A stretch of 64,000 nucleotides of DNA from positions 1 through 64,000 of the forward strand of contig JAFGNU010000010.1 in assembly GCA_016926875.1 (NCBI GenBank), in the 5' to 3' direction. Source of the stretch: Anaerolineae bacterium (GTDB taxonomy: Bacteria; Chloroflexota; Anaerolineae; Aggregatilineales; Aggregatilineaceae). Below, piece by piece: positions 16,831 to 27,017 of this stretch. A model generated the notes under the pieces. That model saw only the letters and a program-made list of their open reading frames with translations. It was not told the origin of the DNA and did not search any database. Every line of letters starts with the position of its first letter. Positions within the stretch are counted from its first letter, which is position 1. Made by a program: the position numbers and the translations under genes.

Positions 16831-18654
16831 TCAGTGAATCGGCAGATCGTATACCCGGCCCTCGATCAGCGTCACGTAGGCCGCGTTCACCCAGCCGACC
16901 ATATCGCCGAAGGTGATGTGATACCATGCCCCGTTCGTATTGCGGCCCATGATCACAAACTCGGAATTCAACGGCACCTTGCCGATCTCGTTGCCGCGCA
17001 GGCTGGCCGCATCCCGCAGGCGCAGGTTGTCAAGCGCCCGCCCGCGCACGGTCACTGCCGGTTGGCCGGTTTCGGTTTCGGGCACAAACAGCGTCCCGGT
17101 TGGCGGCACAGGTACAACTTCGGTGCTAACCACCAGGTCAGAAACGCGCCCCTCGGTCAACTGGACGTAAGGCGCATTGACCCAACCGCGAATCCCTTCA
17201 TACAACACGAGATACCACGCCCCGTTGCCGTTGCGCGCCTCAACCACAACGCCGACGCCATCCGGGATAGTGCCTATTTGTTTGGCCTGCAAACTGGCCC
17301 CGTCGCGCATCCGCAGCGGTGCGAGCGTCAGCCCCAACACGGTCACGGTCGGGTTCGGTTCAACCGGGGTGTACTGGCCGGGTGTAATTTCAATGTCAAT
17401 GCGTGGAATCAGGGGCACAAAGTCCTGGTAGGTGTCTTCGTCTTTGTCCTGGTTCTTCTCTTTGTCTTCGCTGAACAACCAGACCCACTCATTACTGACC
17501 CAGCCTTCCCGACCATCACCCAGCGAGATCAGAATCCAGGTCATATCCGGCACTGCGCCCAGCACCAGGTAGTTTTCCGGGTAAAAGACCTGGACGATCA
17601 CCGGGTTTCCTCGACCGGGTCCGGTGCGTACATTGACGTTATCGCCGGTTACCGCCGCCCAGATTGGCTTGACCGGCGGCGGCGCGGGCTTGACTGTGCT
17701 GCCACCACCGCCATCGATGCCGCCTTCTTCGTCGGGCAGCGGCTCCCACCGCCAGCTCACATGAATCTCGGCGTTGTTGGTAGCTTCAAAGTATTCCACC
17801 TTCAGGTTATGCGTACCGGCGGTCAATTCCCACAGATCGGTTTTATACTCGTTATACCCTTCCTGGGTGGCGTGCCACTCATCAATTATCTGCGTATCGT
17901 CAATCCACATGCGCACGCCGTCATCGACCCCGATTTCAAAAATCCAGTGTCCCGGCACAGAGAAATACACCGTTGCCGTCCAGCGGGCGCTGAAATAATC
18001 CACCGGGATGACGTCATCGGGAGACTTTTTGCCCCAGTTGAAGTCGATCTTCTTGTCTACGCGGGTGAGTACTGGCTCATCTGCCAGGCCGTGATTGCGA
18101 TAGTATGATGCGTTCCAGTCGGCTTCACCTCCAACCGGCGGTGTTACATCACCATCCTGGTCGTTTTCGCCGCCACCCTGCCACCACTGCACCTGAACAC
18201 CGGCCAGCCCGGTCGCCTCGTAGTACTCAACCTTGAGCCTGTGTTTACCGGCAGTTAATTCGGTCAGTGTGATTTCGTAGCTGGTAAAGCCGCTGGTAGC
18301 GTCATGCCATTCGTCGATAACCAACGAGTCATCAACCCACATGCGAACGCCATCGTCCGCCCCGGCTTTGAACGTCCAGACGCCTGCCGTGTCAAAATTC
18401 ACCGTCTTCACCCAGCGTGCGCTGAAGTTGTCGGCAGGGATAGCCGCGTCCGGCGAACCGTCTGCCCAGTTGAAATCGATCTGATCATCAACCCGTTCGA
18501 CGGCAGGCTGGCCCGATAAATCCTTGTTGCTGTAGTACTTCGCGTTCCATTTCGTGCCAGGATTGGCCTCAACACGTTTAACAGGTAGCCCGGCTCCCAG
18601 CGTGAGAACCAGTATCATCACGGTCACAAGGCCGACAATCGTCAGTTTTCGCAT
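16831..18654 (-). CDS. Secreted protein with two PA14 domains and three SH3b domains
   Basis: 607 residues with a signal peptide (MRKLTIVGLVTVMILVLTLG then AGLPVKRVEA). Two tandem PA14-type domains (about 32-180 and 185-325) are marked by WNAKYYSNKDLSG / WNASYYRNHGLAD, WADGSPDAAIPADNFSARW and DGVRMWVDDSLVIDEWH. A linker and three bacterial SH3-like domains follow (VNVRTGPGRGNPVIVQVF, LRMRDGASLQAKQIG, LRLRDAASLRGNEIG, each ending in GWV...YV). PA14 and SH3b modules usually bind glycans or peptidoglycan, so this is probably a cell-surface carbohydrate-binding protein. It has its own promoter (18696-18724). Confidence 0.88.
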   Translation of the reverse strand: MRKLTIVGLVTVMILVLTLGAGLPVKRVEANPGTKWNAKYYSNKDLSGQPAVERVDDQIDFNWADGSPDAAIPADNFSARWVKTVNFDTAGVWTFKAGADDGVRMWVDDSLVIDEWHDATSGFTSYEITLTELTAGKHRLKVEYYEATGLAGVQVQWWQGGGENDQDGDVTPPVGGEADWNASYYRNHGLADEPVLTRVDKKIDFNWGKKSPDDVIPVDYFSARWTATVYFSVPGHWIFEIGVDDGVRMWIDDTQIIDEWHATQEGYNEYKTDLWELTAGTHNLKVEYFEATNNAEIHVSWRWEPLPDEEGGIDGGGGSTVKPAPPPVKPIWAAVTGDNVNVRTGPGRGNPVIVQVFYPENYLVLGAVPDMTWILISLGDGREGWVSNEWVWLFSEDKEKNQDKDEDTYQDFVPLIPRIDIEITPGQYTPVEPNPTVTVLGLTLAPLRMRDGASLQAKQIGTIPDGVGVVVEARNGNGAWYLVLYEGIRGWVNAPYVQLTEGRVSDLVVSTEVVPVPPTGTLFVPETETGQPAVTVRGRALDNLRLRDAASLRGNEIGKVPLNSEFVIMGRNTNGAWYHITFGDMVGWVNAAYVTLIEGRVYDLPIH

Positions 18655-18695
18655 GGTTTTTTCCCAATATACTTACCGGTCCGCTAATGCCTCGA

Positions 18696-18724
18696 ATTAT
18701 AAAAAGTGCGCGAGCATATCGCAA
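18696..18724 (-). promoter_or_regulatory. Sigma-70 promoter for the PA14/SH3 gene
   Basis: On the minus strand, TTGCGA (18719-18724), a 17-base spacer and a perfect TATAAT (18696-18701). The start near 18690 gives a leader of about 35 bases before the ATG at 18654. Confidence 0.75.
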
Positions 18725-18758
18725 ACTACGCCTGCCTGACGCTTTTGCGTTAACAGTG

Positions 18759-19874
18759 TCACAACGACTGGCGGGCAACCGCTTCGAGGACGTGCAATGT
18801 CTGTTCGGCAGTACGCCGCCAGGTAAAGCGCTGCACCTGCCGGTGCCCTCTGACGATGAGGTCTTTGCGCAGGGCTTCATCGGCAACCAGCCGCTCGATA
18901 GCCCCGGCAATCGCGTCAACGTCCCTGGCGTTGACCAGCAGGGCCGCATCCCCTGCAACTTCGGGCAGGGATGATGTATTGCTGGTGATCACCGGCGTGC
19001 CGCAGCGCATCGACTCTAACACCGGAAACCCAAAGCCCTCGTGCAGCGTGGGAAAAACCAGCGCCAGCGCCCCGCTGTACAACGCGGCCACGTCGTCATC
19101 GTCCACGTAGCCCGGCAGGATCACGCCGTCCACCCCCTCGGTCCAACGCGGATCGTAGAGCCAGCCCTGCTGACCGGCCAGGACCAGCGCAACATCCGGT
19201 TCAGACTGCGCAGCTCGCCAGCGCGCATAGCCCTGCACGATGCGCGCGATATTTTTACGCGGCTGCAACGTGCCCATGAACAGCAGGTAGCGTTCCGGCA
19301 GCCTGTAGCGGGCACGCATACCGGCCAGCACAGCCGGATCGTCCACCGGGGCCAATGACTCGTCCACACCGGGATAAACCAGCGTGATCCGGTTTTCGGA
19401 CACGTTGTAATGCGCCGCCAGATCGCGCGATGTTGCCAGCGAGTCGGCAATAATGCGCGTTGTACGCCTGGCGCTGTGCCGCGTTGACCATTCCAGGTAG
19501 CGGCGGTGTGTTTCGGGGTGCGCATTCGGGAAGTATACATAGCCGAGGTCGTGAATGGTCACAACGGCAGGTCCCGGAAACAACAACGGCAGCACGTGCG
19601 ATGGCACGAACGTCACGTCCGGGCGGTCGCGCCACAGCGCCGCCGCAAACCGGATATGCGTCCAGATGCGCGGCCAGGGGATAATCCGCCGGGTCACATG
19701 CGGATACTCAGGGAACAGGTCCGCTGGCGGCCTGTCGCGGAAATACAGGTTAAAACGATGCGGCGTGTCCAACGCCAGGATCGCGCGGATGAGCTGCAAG
19801 GCGTAATTTTCGGTGCCCGTGCGGTGGGCAGTCGTCGTCCGACTGGCGTCAATGGCGATAGTCAATGACTGCAT
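18759..19874 (-). CDS. Glycosyltransferase, GT4 family (GT-B fold)
   Basis: 371 residues, cytosolic or peripheral. The C-terminal nucleotide-sugar domain has FMGTLQPRKNIARIVQGYAR, GYVDDDDVAALYSGALALVF and the GT4 EX7E motif in HEGFGFPVLESMRCGTPVITS. The N-terminal acceptor domain begins AIDASRTTTAHRTGTENYAL. It resembles the GT4 encoded at 51631-52782. The product is probably an exopolysaccharide or glycolipid sugar. It lies six bases after the membrane-protein gene 19881-20723, forming a two-gene operon. Confidence 0.9.
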   Translation of the reverse strand: MQSLTIAIDASRTTTAHRTGTENYALQLIRAILALDTPHRFNLYFRDRPPADLFPEYPHVTRRIIPWPRIWTHIRFAAALWRDRPDVTFVPSHVLPLLFPGPAVVTIHDLGYVYFPNAHPETHRRYLEWSTRHSARRTTRIIADSLATSRDLAAHYNVSENRITLVYPGVDESLAPVDDPAVLAGMRARYRLPERYLLFMGTLQPRKNIARIVQGYARWRAAQSEPDVALVLAGQQGWLYDPRWTEGVDGVILPGYVDDDDVAALYSGALALVFPTLHEGFGFPVLESMRCGTPVITSNTSSLPEVAGDAALLVNARDVDAIAGAIERLVADEALRKDLIVRGHRQVQRFTWRRTAEQTLHVLEAVARQSL

Positions 19875-19880
19875 GTATAC

Positions 19881-20723
19881 CTATCCTGCCCGGCGGCGTA
19901 GCGCAACCGGCAAAAACCCAATACCAACAACCGATAACAACAGCGGCCAGTAATCTATAACATCTTCCAGGTTTTTCTCGTTTATATCTCCGGTGATGGC
20001 CCAAAACGCCGCGCCAGCAGCAACCAGGCTGATCATACTCAGCAACACCAGCCGGGTATCGTGCGTGCGCTCGACCAAAAACGTCATAAAAAACGTAAGC
20101 CCCAATGACACCAGCACCAGCGGCCACCAGTCGGCGAGGTCCGGGTGCTGCTCGATCCCATAGATCACTACGCCTGCCGCGCCTGCCGTCAGCCACACCC
20201 ACAGGCCCGCCAGCAGCAGGCCGCGCTCGCGCCGACCAAAAAGCAGTGCCCGGAATACGAGGGTAAACGCCAACATCAAGATCGCCCCGATCACCAGTGT
20301 CAAGTCGGCAAGGTCCGGCAACCCATCTACCTCTTGCCGCCGGGCGATCAGAAAGCCACCCAGCGCCAGCAAAAAAAGCGCCAGCGGCAGCATACTGATC
20401 TGCATGCGCAGGCCGCGCCGGAAACGGTCGGCCCGCAGCGGGCGCAGGCGTTCGGTTTCGTCCAGCGAGGCAGGCTCAACCGCCGTATCCGGTTCATCGC
20501 GCATTTCTCCGGTGACGTCATCATCACGCGCTTCGATGCCGGAGTCGGTCCCGGATTCCGTCGCCCACGCCTCCTCGACATCCAGATCGTCATCAGGCTC
20601 AGATTCAGGCTCGTCGGCATACGTCTCAACGGCGTCACCTGGTTCGTGCGCATCCAGTTCGCCTACAGGTTCGTCTTCCGCTACGGGTTCTTCTTCGGGC
20701 AGCAGATCGTGTTCATCAGCCAT
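19881..20723 (-). CDS. Membrane protein with long acidic N-terminus
   Basis: 280 residues. The first 90 are very rich in Asp and Glu (LPEEEPVAEDEPVGELDAHE), low complexity and probably disordered. The rest contains about six transmembrane helices (MLPLALFLLALGGFLIA, LVIGAILMLAFTLVFRALLF, LLLAGLWVWLTAGAAGVVIY, PLVLVSLGLTFFMTFLV, LVLLSMISLVAAGAAFWAI, WPLLLSVVGIGFLPVAL). I do not recognise the family. GGAGG lies 9 bases before ATG 20723. The downstream GT4 suggests a link to envelope glycan assembly. Confidence 0.75.
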   Translation of the reverse strand: MADEHDLLPEEEPVAEDEPVGELDAHEPGDAVETYADEPESEPDDDLDVEEAWATESGTDSGIEARDDDVTGEMRDEPDTAVEPASLDETERLRPLRADRFRRGLRMQISMLPLALFLLALGGFLIARRQEVDGLPDLADLTLVIGAILMLAFTLVFRALLFGRRERGLLLAGLWVWLTAGAAGVVIYGIEQHPDLADWWPLVLVSLGLTFFMTFLVERTHDTRLVLLSMISLVAAGAAFWAITGDINEKNLEDVIDYWPLLLSVVGIGFLPVALRRRAG

Positions 20724-20905
20724 CGTGTGTATCCTCCCACAAACCTATTGTAGCGGCACACGTGCCGAAGGCAACTTGCAATCTCACAACTATTTAACAC
20801 AATGCAGGACTTTATTGGACAGATGTGTTAAACTGGCGCGCTCCAACGTGATGCAGGTCATCGATGGTTGATTGTGCGTATGGTATCCGAAGGATATGAA
20901 CAAAT

Positions 20906-21319
20906 ATGAGTGAGTATGCCTGGTTAGGTGTATTGGCGAGCGCAGGAGTCACGACGTTGGCCCTGGCGTCGTGGTGTGTAATGGCGGTGCCGTACTTTGA
21001 CAACGCGCCCTATCTCCACGAACTGCGGAAAAATACCCGGTTGGCAGTGCTGATAGGGCTTGGTTTCTTTGGCGTATTCTTCGCCATTTTTTACCTGGGC
21101 GCGCGTCTCCTTAACCAGGATACGAGTGGGCCCCTGATCGCGTTTACCGTTGTGATCCTCTTGCTGCCGTTCAGTATGCTGCTGGGCACCGAAACATGGG
21201 AGCACTATAACCCAAAGGGCATCAACCGGGTGCCGGGTCTGACTGCCGTCGCTGTGGCAACCGGTATTGGTCTGGCCGAGTTGGGTGCCGTGACGGTCGC
21301 GTTTTCATTCTTACTCTAA
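20906..21319 (+). CDS. Four-helix membrane protein of unknown function
   Basis: A 137-residue protein that is almost entirely hydrophobic, with four predicted transmembrane helices (WLGVLASAGVTTLALASWCVM, LAVLIGLGFFGVFFAIFYLGA, LIAFTVVILLLPFSMLLG, GLTAVAVATGIGLAELGAVTV). No catalytic motif is visible. It is monocistronic between divergent and convergent neighbours. Confidence 0.7.
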   Translation: MSEYAWLGVLASAGVTTLALASWCVMAVPYFDNAPYLHELRKNTRLAVLIGLGFFGVFFAIFYLGARLLNQDTSGPLIAFTVVILLLPFSMLLGTETWEHYNPKGINRVPGLTAVAVATGIGLAELGAVTVAFSFLL

Positions 21320-21334
21320 ACACCTCATATATGG

Positions 21335-21367
21335 ATCAAAAAAGCGCCCACTGCGGCGGTGGGCGCT
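21335..21367 (-). terminator. Terminator of the tail-tube-like gene (possibly bidirectional)
   Basis: AGCGCCCAC (21343-21351) pairs with GTGGGCGCT (21359-21367). On the minus strand the hairpin is followed by a run of six T (plus-strand AAAAAA). It sits between convergent genes. Confidence 0.85.
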
Positions 21368-21390
21368 CTCAGGTCAACCTGCGGCAGTGG

Positions 21391-21819
21391 TTATGCTTCA
21401 GGCCAGATTTCCTCAACCCCGCCGTGCTGGATCGTCAACCGCTCCTCGATGAGCGTATCGCTGCTCGTGTCAAAGTCGGAAAACGCGATATTGCTGATCC
21501 AGGCATCTTTGTATACCCAGCGCCGGGTTTCGACACCTTCGTCCATCGCTACAATGGCGATCTCGCGTGTTACCTTGCCCGTTGGATTTGCCAGCGTCTC
21601 GCGCGTCCATTGGTTAATGGGCAGCACCGGGTTTTGCTGTACCATTTTGCTAATCGTCAGTGGTTGGTGAACCAGCCCCCTGGCTTCGAGATCGACACAG
21701 CGAATGTGTAGCCCGCTCACGCCAAAAATCCCGGCGGCGGTTTCGCCGTTGATTTCCACCCTGAATTCATTGGCCGACAGGCTGTCTACAGCCTTGATGC
21801 CCGACTGTTCATGCGCCAT
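21391..21819 (-). CDS. Orphan T4 gp19-like tail-tube family protein
   Basis: 142 residues. It follows the pattern of the gp19/Hcp-like tube proteins of phage tails and contractile injection systems: N-terminal FRVEINGETAAGIFGVSGLH, a central INQWTRETL segment, REIAIVAMDEG, RRWVYKDAWISNI, and a C-terminal EERLTIQHGGVEEI. Such proteins form hexameric tube rings. No sheath, baseplate, spike or other tail gene is nearby, so it is an orphan. AAAGGAGTG fits the ATG at 21819; the ORF track uses an upstream GTG. aspS lies about 90 bases upstream on the same strand. Family assignment is by pattern only. Confidence 0.72.
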   Translation of the reverse strand: MAHEQSGIKAVDSLSANEFRVEINGETAAGIFGVSGLHIRCVDLEARGLVHQPLTISKMVQQNPVLPINQWTRETLANPTGKVTREIAIVAMDEGVETRRWVYKDAWISNIAFSDFDTSSDTLIEERLTIQHGGVEEIWPEA

Positions 21820-21906
21820 TCTATGCACTCCTTTGCAATCGTTTTCGACACAGTATACACCACGCGCTGCCGGGACGAAATCGCAGGAGCGCGGCTGGTT
21901 GTGCAG

Positions 21907-23688
<1,782 letters not shown>

Positions 23689-23880
23689 ACGATACCCCCA
23701 TATGGCAAACTGTCAGGCGAAACGCGCCATGCGTTTACCTAGCAATTGCGTGGCATGAAAACGTGGATGAGATTAACACAGAGCAGTGCCAACAGGCAAG
23801 ACGCCACGCCCCGGAAAAGTCCGAGACGTGGCCGTAGGGGGTAGGTGGAGCCAGCCGGAGACATCCCGGCTGTTAGGATA

Positions 23881-24672
23881 TCAGAAGATGGAGAACACGC
23901 TGCCCTGCAACTGGTTCTCAACCCAGTCTGCGATATATGGGTAGCGGTAGTTGTGCCCGTTCCACGTTTCGATGGCAGCGATCACCGAGTAAATGACCAT
24001 GCCCAGCGGCAGCGCGAGCGACACCAGTAAAAATACCGGGAACATCAACGCGACCAGCGGCAGCAAGACAAGGCCCACCAGCACCAGGATCAGCAGCGCC
24101 GACAGGATCAGCAGCGCGATCCAGACCACCAGCCCGGTAACTACCAGCGCCAGCCAGCCGATGGTGCCCACCAACTGGATGGTGAACGCTTGCAGCGCGT
24201 GAAAGGCGACATACTCCGAGCGTTTACGGAACGCGAAGTAGATGCACAGCGGGATAAACATGGTGAGCAGCACCCCCGCGCCCGCGCTGGCCAGCGCCAC
24301 CAGTGCCGTAAGCAGTGTGCTGCCGTGCGCCAGCGCCGCCCATTTGCGCTCGTTGGCGTCTGGCTCGCCAAAGTGCTTCCGCTTTTTGGTCTTGACGGGC
24401 ACATACACGCCTTCCGGGGGCGCCAGGTCTTCATCGGCAGGGCTTTCGAGGCGGCTGCGCCGGTTGGAACCGTAGTAGCGCTCTTCGTATTCTTTGACCA
24501 CGTCACGCCCACGATCCATTTCTTCCTTGACGCGCCGTCCAACATCCTGCACAGCGTCACGTATCCGGTCCGGGATCGGGACGCCCTCGCCTTCTACGCT
24601 TTGATCAACAGCGCTGTCGTCGTTATTCACGTTTTCCCCGTTCAAGTCTACAATCCGGTCCTGGTCGTCCAT
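23881..24672 (-). CDS. DUF4870-like membrane protein
   Basis: 263 residues. A charged N-terminal half (about 1-105) is followed by a membrane domain starting KWAALAHGSTLLTALVALAS, with FIPLCIYFAFRKRSEYVAFHALQAFTIQL, the arrangement of DUF4870/TIC20-like proteins, then long hydrophobic helices and a closing IAAIETWNGHNYRYPYI. Function of the family is not established. AGGAG precedes the ATG. It is upstream of aspS on the same strand with a 190-base gap containing two short hairpins. Confidence 0.72.
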   Translation of the reverse strand: MDDQDRIVDLNGENVNNDDSAVDQSVEGEGVPIPDRIRDAVQDVGRRVKEEMDRGRDVVKEYEERYYGSNRRSRLESPADEDLAPPEGVYVPVKTKKRKHFGEPDANERKWAALAHGSTLLTALVALASAGAGVLLTMFIPLCIYFAFRKRSEYVAFHALQAFTIQLVGTIGWLALVVTGLVVWIALLILSALLILVLVGLVLLPLVALMFPVFLLVSLALPLGMVIYSVIAAIETWNGHNYRYPYIADWVENQLQGSVFSIF

Positions 24673-24858
24673 TATGGTTACTCCTGAGGTTTGTTCTGTT
24701 CATCCCTGGGTCACGTATCTGGCGTGACAGGTGAAAGTTCGTTGCTTGATTTCACTCTTCTATACGCACCGGGGCGACAGTAAGTTGCGCGCCGGTTGTA
24801 AAAATCGCGCAGCATCCGGCAGCTACGGTATACTCGTCGCGCTCAGGAGGGAATCGCC

Positions 24859-25077
24859 ATGCGTAAGTTTTTCAGCGCGGATTTTACATTCACCAAGCGC
24901 ACCCTGGGCCTGCTCTTGATGGCAGGCGGCCTGATCCTGGCGCTGGGTATGGTAGCGGCGGAATGGGTAGGACAGTCGGGCGGTTTTGGCACGATTCAAA
25001 AAATGGGCGTGCTGTTGGGCGTGATCGCGTTTGTGGTAGGGGTGACGCTGCTGCCCCTGGGCGACCAGCCCGCGTAG
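24859..25077 (+). CDS. Small two-helix membrane protein
   Basis: 72 residues with two hydrophobic helices (GLLLMAGGLILALGMVAAEW, MGVLLGVIAFVVGVTLLPL). AGGAGGG is placed well before ATG 24859. It is 12 bases upstream of the GT39-like gene, probably the first gene of that operon. No recognisable family. Confidence 0.65.
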   Translation: MRKFFSADFTFTKRTLGLLLMAGGLILALGMVAAEWVGQSGGFGTIQKMGVLLGVIAFVVGVTLLPLGDQPA

Positions 25078-25089
25078 AGGAAAGGCGGA

Positions 25090-27015
25090 ATGGTGGCGCG
25101 CGCACCGAATGTGCATGATCAAACCGCCCTGTTAGGGTGGATCAGCCGGGCCTTGTTTGGGCTGGTGATCCTGCTGCTGGCCGGGCATTTTGTCGTGTAT
25201 GGGATATATGCCGTCGGCTTGATGCGCTTCCCGTTTGATTATGACCAGGGCGAGGGCTTTGAACTGGTCGATACGATGTTGTTCAGCGAGGGCGAATGGC
25301 CCTACCGGGACAACGAAGTTTATCCCTACTACGCCAGCAATTACCCGCCCGTGTTTCATGTTATGCTGGTGCCGTTCCAATGGCTGTTTGGCCCGGCGTA
25401 CTGGTACGGGCGGCTGGTGGGCTTCCTGGGCACGCTGGTCACGGCGTCCGCGATTGGCTGGGCGGTTTACCGGGAAGGTCGCCGCCGGGATATGGCAGTT
25501 ATCTCCGGGCTGGCGTTCCTGGCCTCGAACTATATTTATCACATTGGGCCGTTATTCCGGCAGCACATGACGATGGTCATGTTTGAAACGCTGGCTGTGG
25601 TTGTGCTGGCCCATGCTCCGGAAATTGATAACTCCAAGCGCTGCCGCCGGGTGATGGTTATCGGCTTGCTGCTGCTGTTGGCAGCGGGCTATACCAAGCA
25701 GCTTGCCCTGGCGACGTGTGTCGCGGTATTTGGTTTCCTGTTCCTGCGCAACCCGCGCCGGGGTCTTATCTGGGGCGTGATCTTCGCGGGCACGGCGGGC
25801 GCGATCTTTTTGTGGATCAACGTGGCAACGGGCGGCGCATGGTGGGACAACATCATCGCGGCCAATGTGAACGAATTCATGCCGGACCAGTTTCGCGGGC
25901 TGTTTGAGCAGTGGTTCCGGCTGCACTGGGTGATCATCCTGCTGGCCGGGCTGCTGGTTGTGTACGAGGTGTACTTCGCCCGACTGTCGCTGTACAGCGT
26001 GTGGTGGGTGGTAGCGGTCGCGGATACAACGCTGGCGGGCAAATGGGGCGCAGGCGACAGCTATTTTGCCACGGCGATTGCGGCGTCGTGCATTCTGGCG
26101 GGTATCTTTGCGGCGCGGACGCTGCGCGGCGCATGGGCTTTTCCCGATAACCCGATCACACGGCGCGTGCGGGGTATGCGCGCATTCGGAACCGCGCACC
26201 GTGCCCAGATCATGATCGCGGCGGGCATCGTGATCCCGGTCCTGTACCTGGTCTACGGACTGAGCGTGATCCACCTGCCGACCGAGGGCGCAGTCTTTGG
26301 CCCGTTGACGGATGTGCTGGGGTTAGAATCCAGCTACGGCGAGCGCTACGCCTTTTACGACTCGGCAGGCTGGACGCCGGGCTACGCGACCATCGGACAT
26401 ATCCCCACCCAGGAAGACATTGATAACGGCTGGCGGATCGTGGATATTCTGCGCGCGAGCGACAGGCCCGCCATGAGCGAGGAAGCCGCCTTCAGCATCC
26501 GGGCTGACAAAGACGTCGTGACCAACCCGACACAGTTAAAGAACCTGTATGAAAACGACTTATTTGATCCGGCCAACCTGGTCGCGGCCATCCAGACGCA
26601 GGACTTCGGCGTGATCGTGTTCCGCGCGCAGTTCTACCCGCCGCCCGTGCTGGCGGCTGTGTATGAAGCGTACTACCCGGCGGAGATCATCCCCATGAAT
26701 GGCTTTGACTATGAAATCTGGCGACCCGGCCCGACGTTATCGGAGCGTGAAGCGTTTGCCGCGCACCTGGACGCCGTTGCGCCCGGTGACACGATCACGC
26801 AAGCGCTGGCCTTTCCGTTTGAGAACGCGCCGCGCTGGCTGGATCACGCGCTGACACACCAGAACTGGCAACTGCGCGAGGATAGCGGTACATCACCCGG
26901 CGCTGATGCAGACTGTGTGAGCCGCACATACCAGCGGGACGAGATAACGCTGCGCACCGTGTTGTGCCCGCTCGATTCGGGGACCGAGTTAACCTTGACC
27001 GAGGAAGCGGAGTAA
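25090..27015 (+). CDS. GT39/PMT-like integral membrane glycosyltransferase
   Basis: 641 residues. Roughly ten transmembrane helices follow an early acidic loop, FDYDQGEGFELVDTMLFSEG, located like the catalytic Asp loop of GT-C polyprenyl-phosphate-sugar transferases, and YASNYPPVFHVMLVPFQWLF matches the family. The C-terminal 200 residues are soluble and external. Such enzymes move sugars from lipid carriers onto glycans, lipids or proteins at the outer membrane face. GAGGAAAGG precedes ATG. Two bases separate it from the next GT39-like gene. Confidence 0.82.
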   Translation: MVARAPNVHDQTALLGWISRALFGLVILLLAGHFVVYGIYAVGLMRFPFDYDQGEGFELVDTMLFSEGEWPYRDNEVYPYYASNYPPVFHVMLVPFQWLFGPAYWYGRLVGFLGTLVTASAIGWAVYREGRRRDMAVISGLAFLASNYIYHIGPLFRQHMTMVMFETLAVVVLAHAPEIDNSKRCRRVMVIGLLLLLAAGYTKQLALATCVAVFGFLFLRNPRRGLIWGVIFAGTAGAIFLWINVATGGAWWDNIIAANVNEFMPDQFRGLFEQWFRLHWVIILLAGLLVVYEVYFARLSLYSVWWVVAVADTTLAGKWGAGDSYFATAIAASCILAGIFAARTLRGAWAFPDNPITRRVRGMRAFGTAHRAQIMIAAGIVIPVLYLVYGLSVIHLPTEGAVFGPLTDVLGLESSYGERYAFYDSAGWTPGYATIGHIPTQEDIDNGWRIVDILRASDRPAMSEEAAFSIRADKDVVTNPTQLKNLYENDLFDPANLVAAIQTQDFGVIVFRAQFYPPPVLAAVYEAYYPAEIIPMNGFDYEIWRPGPTLSEREAFAAHLDAVAPGDTITQALAFPFENAPRWLDHALTHQNWQLREDSGTSPGADADCVSRTYQRDEITLRTVLCPLDSGTELTLTEEAE

Positions 27016-27017
27016 GG

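Noticed and set aside
16639-18108. 489-aa plus-strand ORF opposite the PA14/SH3 gene
   Set aside because: Antisense shadow; the minus strand shows a signal peptide, repeated domains and a promoter.
23700-23880. A second T-box or attenuator upstream of aspS
   Set aside because: Two short stems (about 6 bp) are present, but there is no T-box sequence, specifier loop or terminator with T-run.
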